Assembly (NCBI GenBank): GCA_020073205.1 | Contig: JAIQFR010000042.1 | Span: forward strand, 1-34,375 | DNA from: Terriglobia bacterium | Lineage (GTDB): Bacteria > Acidobacteriota > Polarisedimenticolia > Polarisedimenticolales > JAIQFR01 | Length of the DNA stretch: 34,375 nt | Direction of reading: 5' to 3' | Part shown: positions 15,819 to 23,970 of the stretch, piece after piece | Position numbering within the stretch: the first letter of the stretch is position 1 | Layout of the letters: every line of letters begins with the position of its first letter | Made by a program: the position numbers and the translations under genes | Notes under the pieces: model-generated | The model's database searches: none | What the model saw: only the letters and a program-made list of their open reading frames with translations | What the model was told of the DNA's origin: nothing

Positions 15819-16191
15819 GGGCCATCCTCCGTGCTCTCGCCCCAGGGGGTATCTCCCCGAGGGGGAAAAGCCTTAGAATGGCGCTCTGCTGGGAGGAGGG
15901 GAAGGGGCTCGGAAAGCCGGTAACCCGCTGAACCTACGCGAGATCCTTACGACGACCGCTCCGCATCAGCGACCTCTACCGCGAAGCGGTTTCGTTCTTC
16001 TGATCGTGAGGCGCCATGCGGCGACTGATCGGTTTGTGAATGCTGGCTATTGTGAAAAGCTTGCCCAGAGCGAGTTTCCATTGTGGGTGCACCGACGAAA
16101 CAGATGCACCCACAATGGAACGATTCAACTGATGTGGCGTGATAACGTCACAATGACGTCTGCGTCAACTCTCTGGTCCCACGCCGAGGTC
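15819..16191. other. Non-coding region upstream of the IS91-type unit
   Basis: No supported gene. It includes the recombinase leader, a GGGGG/CCCC-rich tract (15843-15868), and the sequence TAGAAT at 15875-15880, the same -10-like hexamer as before the tRNA. It also has a long perfect hairpin (listed separately) and a short dyad ACGTCA-CAA-TGACGT at 16145-16159. Confidence 0.5.
16076..16120. repeat. Perfect 16-bp inverted repeat (hairpin)
   Basis: TTCCATTGTGGGTGCA (16076-16091) is followed, after 13 nt, by its exact complement (16105-16120). It lies 72 bp downstream of the Kazal-like gene. It is stable enough to stop transcription but has no T-run on either side, so it may be a factor-dependent terminator, an mRNA-stabilising end or a transposon remnant. 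Confidence 0.75.
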
Positions 16192-16419
16192 CTACAGTCC
16201 GAATCCCGTGACGACGCAGTTGTGTGCTCCCGCACAGGCGGCAAGGCACGAGTTGCAGTAGGTCCTCCCGTTGTCACAGGTGACCCCGATGCAAACGTAC
16301 GGGCAGATTCCGCACTTCGCCATCGCGGGCGTCGACGTCGTGGCCACCAAAGCCACCGTCCCGACGAGCACAGCGGACACGGCGAGCATGATCATGCAGA
16401 CAGCGAGCATCTTCTTCAT
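16192..16419 (-). CDS. Small secreted Kazal-like cysteine-rich protein
   Basis: A 75-residue protein. Residues 1-~32 are a signal peptide (basic MKK, long hydrophobic core, TPAMA cleavage-like site). The mature part of ~43 residues has eight cysteines. The run VTCDNGRTYCNSCLAACAG fits the core of a Kazal-type serine protease inhibitor fold (C, then TY-N, then C and C). Such domains bind the active site of proteases outside the cell. The ATG at 16419 has a GGAGGGG site; the open frame upstream to 16458 lacks one. Inhibitor activity is inferred from the cysteine pattern only. Confidence 0.72.
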   Translation of the reverse strand: MKKMLAVCMIMLAVSAVLVGTVALVATTSTPAMAKCGICPYVCIGVTCDNGRTYCNSCLAACAGAHNCVVTGFGL

Positions 16420-16552
16420 CGGATTCCCCTCCACGTGAAAGAAGTAGACGATGATCATACACCCATCGGGAGCTTTGCAAGTCCATACGCTCCCTGGCCT
16501 ACGATCGGCTCCTTCTCGGAGGAATCCGCCGTGAGCGAATCTCGTCGCCTCG

Positions 16553-16825
16553 TCAGCGGAGCTTCACAAGGTTCGCGTCGATCTCGGCCTCGGCCGCGAT
16601 CCAGTCCTGCTCCGCGCTGCCACCACGGAACCCGCGGTGTTCCGCCTTGAGATAGGCCGCCTCCGCGATCAGCTTGCGACGTTGATCCTGCGAGATGCTC
16701 TTGCGCGACGCGATCGTTTCAGGGACACTCGCGAGCTTCGTTCCCCTATCTCTCGTGGCCCAGGGCGCGTTGATCCTCGCGGGTGGGAAGGGTTCCTTCG
16801 TGCGGTTGTTGTTGTCCGACTTCAT
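16553..16825 (-). CDS. DUF2934 family protein
   Basis: A 90-residue protein whose C-terminal 40 residues are a DUF2934 domain (KLIAEAAYLKAEHRGF, then DWIAAEAEIDANL). This short helical domain of unknown function is frequent in Acidobacteriota, Nitrospirota and deltaproteobacterial lineages. The N-terminus is polar and disordered (KSDNNNRTKEPFPPAR). The ATG at 16825 is preceded by GGAGGTG 7 bp away, whereas the frame's upstream extension to 17113 is Arg/Pro-rich shadow sequence. It is monocistronic as far as can be seen. Function unknown. Confidence 0.8.
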   Translation of the reverse strand: MKSDNNNRTKEPFPPARINAPWATRDRGTKLASVPETIASRKSISQDQRRKLIAEAAYLKAEHRGFRGGSAEQDWIAAEAEIDANLVKLR

Positions 16826-17009
16826 TATCAGCACCTCCGTTGGATTGACTTGTCGCGCTGGTTTGCGCGCAATCGCTGGCCGCAAGGTACTCCAACGACT
16901 CGGAGCCTGCCATGGGTCAGCGCCCCCCGATCGGGAAGTGCCGTGGCGGCGCCGCCCTGTTCGCCGCATGACCGTGCCGAGTCTCTGTTCGGTTGGGGAA
17001 AGTAGCGCC

Positions 17010-17216
17010 TTACGAACGGGTGTGATCCGGTGTCGCCCGGCTCGCAGGCCGCGGGCCCGGTAGGCTCTGCGCTTGCAGGATCCGTCGCCGCCACTCCGCG
17101 GCTTCCTCACCATCGATCATCCCGACCCGTTCCCACAGCGCGAGCAGGCCCTGGAGATCCCGAAGGCCATCAGGGCGGATGCCCGCGAAGATCCGTTTCA
17201 TGCAGTCGATGTCCAT
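17010..17216 (-). CDS. Small hypothetical protein (EAAEWRRRI family)
   Basis: A helical protein of about 68 residues with core RPDGLRDLQGLLALWERVG, then IDGEEAAEWRRRIL. It is related to the frameshifted copy at 20177-20375, sharing PD-L-D, LLAL-E, and EA-EWR-I spacing, so both belong to one family. The start is uncertain: ATG codons at 17228, 17216 and 17201 are in frame and none has a clear ribosome binding site; I chose 17216. The C-terminal 15 residues are Pro/Arg-rich. Function unknown. Confidence 0.55.
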   Translation of the reverse strand: MDIDCMKRIFAGIRPDGLRDLQGLLALWERVGMIDGEEAAEWRRRILQAQSLPGPRPASRATPDHTRS

Positions 17217-17377
17217 CGACGGAACCATAGCGCAATTGCGCGAATTGACAAGGCGACCACGGTTGCGGAGCGTCACGACCTGCGGCTGGCTGTCCGCGAG
17301 CCTGACGATTCAGCTACAGCGCCATACGGGGTGGCTCTGTGTTACCATCACCGCCCTTCTCACAGGGGGGACCCACC

Positions 17378-17695
17378 GTGCCTCAGCGTCACCGCAACCC
17401 GTTGACAACACACGTCCGAATCATCCGCCAGTCCCTCACCGCGATCGACCGATCGCTCGGGCGGCTCGTGGCGCTGACGAACGGCTCCGGCTCGGCCGCG
17501 TCCGCGGAGCCCGCGACGACGAAGCGGAAGCTGAAGCTATCGCCCGAGCGGCGCGCCGCCCTCAAGCTCCAGGGCCAGTACATGGGATACCTGCGGAGCC
17601 TCAAGCCCAAGCAGAATGCGCAGGTCAAGGCGCTGCGCGTGAAGAGGGGATTCCGCGCCGCGATTGCGATGGCGGAGAGGCTGGGGAAAAGCTAG
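17378..17695 (+). CDS. Small basic hypothetical protein
   Basis: A 105-residue, strongly basic protein. An N-terminal helix (RIIRQSLTAIDRSLGRLV) is followed by a disordered Ala/Ser/Thr/Lys linker and a conserved-looking C-terminal block (LSPERRAALKLQGQYMGYLR, then VKALRVKRGFRAAIAMAERL). I know this type only as a hypothetical protein in environmental genomes. Charge suggests nucleic-acid binding. I start at the GTG at 17378, which has a G-rich AGGGGGG site; an ATG at 17339 is in frame but lacks one. It lies 68 bp before the methyltransferase-nuclease gene in the same direction and may be cotranscribed with it. Confidence 0.68.
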   Translation: MPQRHRNPLTTHVRIIRQSLTAIDRSLGRLVALTNGSGSAASAEPATTKRKLKLSPERRAALKLQGQYMGYLRSLKPKQNAQVKALRVKRGFRAAIAMAERLGKS

Positions 17696-17763
17696 GTCAC
17701 TGAGCGCTCTTCCCAGGCCGCGTCACGATGGGTATCCTTTGTCACCGCGGCGGAGGGCCTTCC

Positions 17764-19395
17764 ATGCCAGACAACTGGAAGAACAAACTCTACTTCGGCG
17801 ACAACCTCGGGGCCCTGCGGGACGAGATCTCCGACGAGTCCGTGGATCTCGTCTACCTGGACCCGCCGTTCAACAGTAATGCGTCCTACAACGTGCTGTA
17901 CAAGGAGCCCACGGGCGAGGGATCGAATGCCCAGATCGAGGCCTTCGACGACACGTGGCACTGGGGTCCGCAAACGGCCGAGATTTACGACAAGACCCGG
18001 GAGGCGGGCGGGAAGCTCGGGGATCTCATCGAGGCCATGCTGAGATTCCTGGGCAAGAACGACATGATGGCGTATCTCGCCATGATGGCCCCTAGGCTTA
18101 AGGAACTGCACCGTGTGCTTAAACCGACGGGGAGCCTGTATCTCCACTGCGATCCGACCGCGAGTCATTACCTGAAACTCGTGATGGACGCGATCTTTGG
18201 ACCGAGGGAGTTCCAGAACGAGATCGCGTGGAAGCGCTTCTCCGCGAAGAACGATCCGACCCGCTACGGGCGGAGCCACGACGTGCTTCTCTACTACGTC
18301 AAGGGTCATCCTTCGACGTGGAATCCCGAATATGGGCCCTTTGAGGAGGACTACGTCGAGCAGAACTACCGGTACATTGAGAAGGACACCGGCCGGCGTT
18401 ACCGATTGAGCGATCTCACCGCCCACAAACCAGGCGGTGACGTGGACTACGAGTGGCACGGTATGCGGCCGTATAAGGGTCGGCACTGGGCCTTCTCCCG
18501 CCAGAACCTGGAGAAGTTCTTGGTCGACGGCCGCATTGTTTTCCGAAGGACGGGAATGCCCGTCTACAAGAGATACCTGGACGAGATGCCAGGTGTTCCC
18601 TTGCAAGACATTTGGACTGACGTGCGCCTTCATGCGGGTTCCAAGGAGCGACTCGGCTACGCGACCCAGAAGCCGGAAAGTCTTCTCGAACGGATTATCA
18701 ACGCCAGCAGCAACATCGGTGACCTGATTCTCGACCCGTTCTGTGGGTGCGGGACGACGATCGCTGTTGCTGAGCGGCTGCACAGGAAGTGGATAGGGAT
18801 CGACATCACGCACCTCGCGATCAATCTAGTGATCCGCCGGCTCAAGGACACGTTCGGCAAGGACCTCTCCGAGTTTCAGGTGATCGGGGATCCGACCGAC
18901 CTGGCGGGTGCTCGGGATCTCGCCTCGAAGAACCGCCATCAGTTCGAGTGGTGGGCTCTGAGTCTCGTCAGCGCCCACCCAGCCCAGGACAAGAAGAAAG
19001 GAGCGGACAGGGGGATCGACGGCGTGATCTTCTTCAAGGACGACAAGAGCCAAGAGCACAAGAAGATCGTAGTGCAGGTTAAGAGCGGGCACGTCACGGC
19101 CCCACAGATCCGCGATCTCAAGGGGGTCGTCGAACGCGAGAAGGCCGTCATCGGTTTATTCATTACGCTCGAGAAGCCGACGCGGGACATGATCAAGGAG
19201 GCGGCGGACGCGGAGTTCTACGTGCCGAAGGCCGAGGCGTACGGCCACCAGAAGTTTCCGAAGATCCAGATCCTGACGGTCGAAGAGATGCTTGAGGGCA
19301 AGCAGGTCAAGTACCCGCCCCAGGCCGTGCAGGCGACTTTCGCGACGGCGGAGCGAAAGCTCAAGGCGAAGCCGGAGCCCAAGAAACTGCTGTGA
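17764..19395 (+). CDS. Fused DNA methyltransferase and Mrr-like nuclease
   Basis: About 543 residues. The N-terminal ~370 form a beta-class amino-methyltransferase with motif IV DPPF (33-36), then motif I FCGCGTT (about 325-331). The C-terminal ~150 residues look like a PD-(D/E)XK restriction domain of Mrr type, with Asp in GADRGIDGV (about 413-420) and QVKSG (about 437-441). One polypeptide would thus both modify A-N6 or C-N4 in its site and cut unmodified or specially modified DNA. No separate specificity or restriction gene is adjacent. The ATG at 17764 has a GGAGGG site; upstream in-frame sequence lacks one. It is a candidate stand-alone restriction-modification or self-protection enzyme of the island. 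Whether cutting is active cannot be told. Confidence 0.85.
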   Translation: MPDNWKNKLYFGDNLGALRDEISDESVDLVYLDPPFNSNASYNVLYKEPTGEGSNAQIEAFDDTWHWGPQTAEIYDKTREAGGKLGDLIEAMLRFLGKNDMMAYLAMMAPRLKELHRVLKPTGSLYLHCDPTASHYLKLVMDAIFGPREFQNEIAWKRFSAKNDPTRYGRSHDVLLYYVKGHPSTWNPEYGPFEEDYVEQNYRYIEKDTGRRYRLSDLTAHKPGGDVDYEWHGMRPYKGRHWAFSRQNLEKFLVDGRIVFRRTGMPVYKRYLDEMPGVPLQDIWTDVRLHAGSKERLGYATQKPESLLERIINASSNIGDLILDPFCGCGTTIAVAERLHRKWIGIDITHLAINLVIRRLKDTFGKDLSEFQVIGDPTDLAGARDLASKNRHQFEWWALSLVSAHPAQDKKKGADRGIDGVIFFKDDKSQEHKKIVVQVKSGHVTAPQIRDLKGVVEREKAVIGLFITLEKPTRDMIKEAADAEFYVPKAEAYGHQKFPKIQILTVEEMLEGKQVKYPPQAVQATFATAERKLKAKPEPKKLL

Positions 19396-19684
19396 CTCCC
19401 CGCCCGCCGACGGTGTCGAGCGAGATCTCTCCTCGTGCCGAGAAGCCGGACCGCGACGATCGGCTGCTTTTCTTTTCTTCGTGGCACCGGCGTTGCCGTA
19501 GTAGCTCCTCCCCGGAGCACTGCTTTTCCCACCCATCCTCCGCCTTCGCGTCCTTCCCGGTCTGCCACGGCTCGTCCGCGTCGCCCTCCTTCAGCGCCGT
19601 GACGTGGTCGACGCGTAGCCGGGGCAGTGGCGGGTGCACCAGCAAGCGGACAATCCCCATCCCTTTCCTTGCCATGCTGGCCAC
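19361..19684 (-). CDS. HNH-like endonuclease, short or degenerate
   Basis: Up to 107 residues. The stretch [15 protein letters not shown] resembles the first half of an HNH nuclease finger (Asp-His, then a conserved Leu and Gly), and EKQC...RRCHEEKK resembles the closing C...CH..K half. The spacing between halves is longer than usual, and the N-terminal zinc knuckle common in such enzymes is missing, so it may be decayed. The C-terminus overlaps the 3' end of the methyltransferase-nuclease gene convergently by 35 bp. No clear ribosome binding site supports the ATG at 19684. Confidence in a real gene is moderate. Confidence 0.42.
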   Translation of the reverse strand: MASMARKGMGIVRLLVHPPLPRLRVDHVTALKEGDADEPWQTGKDAKAEDGWEKQCSGEELLRQRRCHEEKKSSRSSRSGFSARGEISLDTVGGRGVTAVSWAPASP

Positions 19685-19862
19685 GCTCGGGTACTCTCGC
19701 CGCGCTAAGGCCCCTTGACGCTAGGGACGGAGAGGCGTAGACCCGTACGCGCACGGGGGTCTCCGGAACGGTCCGAAGAGGTTCTATCCCGGTAGGGACG
19801 TCGGCGGTCCGTCCCAGGAGTCCCGCGGTGCGGCGGAAGATTTCCGAGATGGAGGTACTGCC

Positions 19863-19991
19863 ATGAAATGGGTCGTCCGTCCTCAGGCAAACGAACAGAA
19901 GAACAGGATTTGCCCCTTGGCGCACACGATGTGCGCCCTCTGTTCCGAAGATCCCAGGTTCTGCGACGGCGGTGGCCCGATCGAGGCTTAG
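19863..19991 (+). CDS. 42-residue four-cysteine protein
   Basis: A short but well-supported gene: ATG at 19863 with GGAGGT 7 bp upstream, 42 codons, then TAG. The product starts with basic MKWVVRPQANEQKNR and has cysteines at 17, 24, 27 and 34 (CPLAHTMCALCSEDPRFC), enough for one zinc site. It has no signal peptide. Function unknown; very small zinc proteins often bind nucleic acid or act as adaptors. There is nothing else in the 300 bp around it. Confidence 0.6.
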   Translation: MKWVVRPQANEQKNRICPLAHTMCALCSEDPRFCDGGGPIEA

Positions 19992-20176
19992 GGCTCCGTA
20001 CCGTCTTCGCTGAGTCAAACCCGGCGGCCGCTGACCGGGGAGCGCGTCCGCCGGGAGCGATTCTCCTGATGACCGGGCGACCCCACGCCCGGGGTCAACG
20101 CGTTCCTACCCCGACTTGAGCGAAAGCCCGAAAGGTGATTCGAACGCGAGGGCGTTGCACGCTCCCTGATCGATTG

Positions 20177-20375
20177 CTATGCCTTCGGCCCGTCGATCCA
20201 GAGCCGCGGATCCTCGTGGAATGCGCCCAACGCGGCGATGCAACCCCGCCACTCCGGAGCTTCTGTCGCCGACACCCAGCCGGCCTGTCTCCAGCGCCGC
20301 GAGGAGGCGGAGGGCGTCGGGTAGCTCGTCCGGCTCGAGGTTCCAGACGAGGTCGTCAATGCGCGTGGCGGCCAT
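20177..20375 (-). pseudogene. Frameshifted paralogue of the EAAEWRRRI family
   Basis: From the ATG at 20375 the frame reads IDDLVWNLEPDELPDALRLL AALE, then one extra base shifts it. The continuing family sequence (AGWVSATEAPEWRGCIAAL, ending DGPKA and a TAG at 20177) lies in the next frame. Removing one A in GAGACAGG (near 20288) would restore a ~65-residue protein like the one at 17010-17216. It could be a true mutation or a sequencing error. The ribosome binding site is poor. Confidence 0.6.
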
Positions 20376-20647
20376 GGGGACAGTCTAAGGTCGGATTGAC
20401 GATCGAGGACGGAGTTGGGTTGCGGGCCAGGAACGCCTGGCCGCGGGGCGTGGCCCGGTGTCAGCTGTACGGAGGCCCCTTCCCCCTCGAGCGCGACCGG
20501 CGTATGCTCCCGGGCAGCGAGCTAGGTGCCGGGGGAGTCGCTGAAGAACGCCTTCGAGATCAGGGGTAAGCCTTGGCATGGAGACTGAGAAGCGCACGTC
20601 CCGCCCAAGACAGGCCGTCTAGTGCAGGCGTCGGTCGAAGAAGAGAG
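20376..20647. other. Non-coding stretch
   Basis: I find no gene with a credible start or composition. A TATGCT hexamer at 20504-20509 could be a -10 box for plus-strand transcription but no -35 partner is clear. Confidence 0.4.
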
Positions 20648-20810
20648 ATGGGGATGATCGAACCCGATGCAGAAGACAAGCTTGGCTACTTCGCGGTGGC
20701 GTTTCTCGACGTTCTAGGCCAGAAAGAACGCATTCGAGAGTTGAGGGATCGTCCACAACGCCGCCGTGTTCGAACTGGCGGTTCGTGTCCTCGTGGACAC
20801 GGTTGGATAA
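20648..20810 (+). pseudogene. N-terminal remnant of an 'AFLDVLG' family gene
   Basis: The ATG at 20648 (or 20654) opens LGYFAVAFLDVLGQKERIR, the characteristic start of a family of 250-350-residue hypothetical proteins with a cyclase-like first strand. After about 35 codons the plausible sequence jumps frame (IVHNAAVFELAVRVLVDTVG) and ends at a TAA near 20810. The rest of the gene is absent, so it is a truncated, frameshifted relic. Family recognition is from memory of the AFLDVLG motif. Confidence 0.5.
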
Positions 20811-20933
20811 GGTCGCTCATCACGTAGTCAGACACGCCGCGCCCCTCCTATCGGTGGGGGACGTTTCTTTCGGAGCGTTGCGAGCACGCAACCGGAATCC
20901 TGTCGATCATCTGGCCTCGCGGTGCGCAAGCGG

Positions 20934-20939
20934 TATAGT
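20934..20939 (+). promoter_or_regulatory. Candidate -10 box for the metallopeptidase operon
   Basis: TATAGT sits 38 bp upstream of the ATG at 20978, in a good context for a sigma-70 -10 element. The matching -35 region is not convincing. Confidence 0.45.
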
Positions 20940-20977
20940 GGTCGAGGTAAACCGTTTCTTCCAGCGCGGAGGTCGCG

Positions 20978-23143
20978 ATGTCAATTTCAACATCATCACT
21001 TCGAGTTACTGGTTTCGCTATTGCCTGCCTGCGAAGCCTCGGGTTTTCCGCGCTGGTTCTGGCCTGCTGTTCGCACGCTTACGCCTCGAGCGAGACACCG
21101 CTGCCGCCGCCGGAGGTGAGTACGCTTACCGTCAACAAAGACGTCCCGAACGGTGCTGTAGTCCTGAACTGGACGGACGGGACTTCGTCATTTGCAGTGG
21201 AACGGAGCGAGAATGCTAATTTTCTCGCGCCCACGAACCTCGTCTACGTCACAAGAAGCGCGTTCGGTGGCCCCATCTCAGACGCAGTTCTGAACGACGG
21301 GAAGACCTACTTCTACCTGGTGTCGGACGCCTATTCCCGGACCGAGGTTTACTCGGTGGCCGCCGCGTCAGCGACCGCGTACGAAGGCCAAACGCTCACG
21401 ATCGACGGCGTTGGCTTCGCGTCGAATTGCGCGGATGATACTGTATTTTTCGACGGTGGCGTCGAGGGGGCTATCACTTCGTGCAGCGAGACGCAGATCG
21501 TCGCGGCGATCCCGACGCCGGCAATCTCGGGGCGCATTGTCGTGAGCACGCCGAACGGCACGTCCAAAGCTCGACGGCAGAACTACGCGATCGGCCTGGC
21601 GTCCAACCCCGCCAGGCAAGATCTGGCGCACCTTGCCGTGGATTCCAACCACAATGTGTTCCTCTGCGACCAGGGCATGAACGATCGAATCTGGAAGCTG
21701 ACCTACGGAACTGGCATGCTCACGCAGTGCGGTTCCGGGATCGGGGACCCGGTCGGGCTACCGAGGAATGAGTTCGGCACATTCAACGCTTCAACGCACA
21801 ACACGTCTTCTCTCAGCGTGGGAAACGTCCGCGAGCTTGACCCTGCGACCTGCAACCTGACGTCGTGGGGGCCGTCCGGTACCGCGACGTCTGATCCAGT
21901 GGACCCGCGGGCGCTCGCGTATGACAAGAGTGGCGCAAACAACGGGTGGACCTTCGTCTTGGATCACACTGGCGATCGCATCAGACGGCGCGGGAATCTC
22001 ACCGGCATGGACACCATGTGGTTGACCGGACTTGGTCTTGGTGACAATACGGCCGCGGCTTCGAACCCGGCCGGATTCACCTTCAACACCGCGGGCGAGT
22101 TCTTCTTCACGGCGCAAAGCACGATCAAGCACTACAGCGCTGCTCGGTCGCTGATCCAGACCTTCACTTCGGCCATGGGGCTCGATCACCCAGCGCAAAT
22201 CGAGACGGATTCAAACAGCGACCTCTGGGTGGCAAACCGCGATGGTAACAACGTCATCAAGATTCGGACGACGCCGGCGACGCCGAGATCTCGCGTGAAG
22301 GTCACGGGCATCACGTCTCCTCGTGGGCTCGCGCTCGACACGGACCCCACGACGAATGACGGCTGGCTGTATGTTGGGGATCAGACGAACGTGTATCGAT
22401 TCCGGGTCTACGACTCCATCCGGCTCGACGTGAAGGTCCTGAATGAAGCTCTTGGCCCCGGAGACACGCAGGACAGCGTGCGAGCCGAGATTCAAGGTCA
22501 GATCGAGCAGGCGAAGGCGGTTTTCAGTCAGTGCGGGATCGATATCGTCCTTGAGAACATCTCGTTCATCAGCGATCCGAACGCCAGGGGCGGCGTCGTT
22601 CGAACGCAGACCACAAGGACCGGGTTGGGCTGCTCGGTCTTGATGCAGGACGAACAGCAGATTCTGCTAGCCTCGCGTGCGAGCGATACGCGGGTGCTCA
22701 ACGTCTACTACGTGAAGTACTTCGAAGAACCTGACGCTCCCGGTTCTGGGACGCTGCGACCTGCGTGGCGGGCCGGCGCGGCGTACACCAATGACTGCTA
22801 TGCGGGGATGGACGCGGAAACGCTCGGTGGCGTGATCGCCACGCGCTTCAGCCGGCCGTTTGTTGGAACGCAGGTCCGCAAGGTGACAGGTCGAACGATT
22901 CTCGCCCACGAGATCAGTCATTTCGTGATGGACCAGTACGTTCAGCCTGGTTTTACGGACGAACATCGCGGTGGTGGCGAGGATCCGTCGGGAAACCCCG
23001 CGCAGTGCGTGGGGCTATCGGATGAGCGGTATCTCATGTATGGCACCGCGTGTGGTGGCATTCGGTTGACGAAGGGCGCGGGAAGCGAATGCGAGAACAT
23101 GCGGACCAACACGGACGAGGGTCGATTCGTGGAGTTGTTCTGA
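20978..23143 (+). CDS. Secreted multidomain protein with metallopeptidase-like C-terminus
   Basis: A 721-residue exported protein. Residues 1-~38 are a signal peptide (hydrophobic core, HAYA cleavage-like end). Residues ~45-125 look like a fibronectin-III-type domain and ~130-205 an IPT/TIG domain (GQTLTIDGVGF). Residues ~215-470 look like NHL-type propeller repeats (HLAVDSNHNVFLCDQG, SDLWVANRDGNNVIKI). The C-terminal ~240 residues contain HEISH (644-648), a zinc-binding HExxH with catalytic Glu645, a possible third ligand at His663 (TDEH), and an RYLMYG Met-turn-like segment. It therefore looks like an extracellular zinc peptidase, though the HExxH third-ligand spacing is not the standard metzincin one. 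A GGAGGT site precedes the ATG. It overlaps the next gene by one base (TGATG). Confidence 0.78.
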   Translation: MSISTSSLRVTGFAIACLRSLGFSALVLACCSHAYASSETPLPPPEVSTLTVNKDVPNGAVVLNWTDGTSSFAVERSENANFLAPTNLVYVTRSAFGGPISDAVLNDGKTYFYLVSDAYSRTEVYSVAAASATAYEGQTLTIDGVGFASNCADDTVFFDGGVEGAITSCSETQIVAAIPTPAISGRIVVSTPNGTSKARRQNYAIGLASNPARQDLAHLAVDSNHNVFLCDQGMNDRIWKLTYGTGMLTQCGSGIGDPVGLPRNEFGTFNASTHNTSSLSVGNVRELDPATCNLTSWGPSGTATSDPVDPRALAYDKSGANNGWTFVLDHTGDRIRRRGNLTGMDTMWLTGLGLGDNTAAASNPAGFTFNTAGEFFFTAQSTIKHYSAARSLIQTFTSAMGLDHPAQIETDSNSDLWVANRDGNNVIKIRTTPATPRSRVKVTGITSPRGLALDTDPTTNDGWLYVGDQTNVYRFRVYDSIRLDVKVLNEALGPGDTQDSVRAEIQGQIEQAKAVFSQCGIDIVLENISFISDPNARGGVVRTQTTRTGLGCSVLMQDEQQILLASRASDTRVLNVYYVKYFEEPDAPGSGTLRPAWRAGAAYTNDCYAGMDAETLGGVIATRFSRPFVGTQVRKVTGRTILAHEISHFVMDQYVQPGFTDEHRGGGEDPSGNPAQCVGLSDERYLMYGTACGGIRLTKGAGSECENMRTNTDEGRFVELF

Positions 23144-23970
23144 TGCGCTTCACGGGCGTCTTGTTGCTGCTCCTCGCATCGGCATGTTCGGCGTCCGCCC
23201 CCGCGGACTGCAACGCGCTGAATTCGGAACAGAGGGCAGCGCTCAAGGCATGGGTCGGCGGCGTGTACGCCGGAGGTGGCGGAATCGATGGCGAGAGCGT
23301 GGAGAGCCAGCGAAAGAAGATCGTGGGGTACGGGTCGGAGATCCTGCCGTGCCTCCTTGCGCTGTATCGACAGGGGCCTGCGGCCGTCGGCATGTGGGAA
23401 CGGAATGAAGCGGCCCCAGCGAACGCGCATTGGGCGCTCCATCTGATCCAGGCCATCGACCGCGACAGAGCCGTTGGACTCTACCGCGAATGGCGAGCGG
23501 AGCCCGGGACGGACGACATGACGCGGACTGAGATCGACGTTTCGCTCGGACGGCTTGGGGATCACGACGCCCTAGGTGACTTGGCGAGATTTCTTGAAGC
23601 GGCGCCCATCGTGGGTGCCGATCCGCGTCGCCTGAGGAATGCGCGCGAAGATGCGGTCGTGGTCGTTGCGGAGCAGAACTACACGCGGGCTTTGGCGGGC
23701 CTGAAACGAGTTGCGGCGCAGGAGAACCCTCCGTCGAACTTCTGGAGTTTAACGGTGCCGGTATACGTCGCGCAGCTCTCCGAGGACGTGCCCGCGCTTG
23801 CTCGATACGCCCGCGACCCGACCTGTGCGATACCAGCACTTGAGGCATTGAAACGAATCGGGCGAAACGATCTGCTCCGTTCGTTAGCCGCAGACATGGA
23901 TTATCGGTTCCAAGGGGCGGCGAAGGCACTTCTCGAGCAACAGTCAGGCACCGGGAAGTCGGAGAGATAG
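23143..23970 (+). CDS. HEAT-like lipoprotein coupled to the metallopeptidase gene
   Basis: A 275-residue protein. The N-terminus MRFTGVLLLLLASACSAS is a lipoprotein-type signal, with the cysteine at 15 the likely lipidated residue. The rest is helical with HEAT-like pairs (ILPCLLALYRQG, ALEALKRIGRNDLL). Its ATG shares a base with the upstream stop (TGATG), so translation is coupled and the two products probably act together at the cell surface. The EILPCLLAL segment resembles RVLPCLAGI in the protein at 32544-33797, suggesting a shared family. Function unknown; HEAT proteins are scaffolds. Confidence 0.72.
   Translation: MRFTGVLLLLLASACSASAPADCNALNSEQRAALKAWVGGVYAGGGGIDGESVESQRKKIVGYGSEILPCLLALYRQGPAAVGMWERNEAAPANAHWALHLIQAIDRDRAVGLYREWRAEPGTDDMTRTEIDVSLGRLGDHDALGDLARFLEAAPIVGADPRRLRNAREDAVVVVAEQNYTRALAGLKRVAAQENPPSNFWSLTVPVYVAQLSEDVPALARYARDPTCAIPALEALKRIGRNDLLRSLAADMDYRFQGAAKALLEQQSGTGKSER

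Larger units (their letters stand above)
13608..15830 (-). mobile_element. IS91-type unit: HUH transposase plus tyrosine recombinase
   Basis: Two minus-strand genes, a tyrosine recombinase and an IS91-family transposase 15 bp apart, form the pair known from IS91-like elements that move by rolling-circle replication. Ends are approximate: the left limit is placed at the second 20-bp repeat and hairpin, the right just past the recombinase ribosome binding site. IS91 elements have no terminal inverted repeats, so ends cannot be fixed here. Confidence 0.7.

Noticed and set aside
13735-15845. CCCTGGG...CGAGAG...GCAC near 13735 and its imperfect complement near 15830 as terminal inverted repeats of the IS91-type unit.
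   Set aside because: The match has gaps and falls inside or at gene edges; IS91 elements lack terminal inverted repeats.
17692-18813. Long minus-strand frame antisense to the methyltransferase-nuclease.
   Set aside because: The plus-strand protein has all methyltransferase motifs; the antisense product has none.
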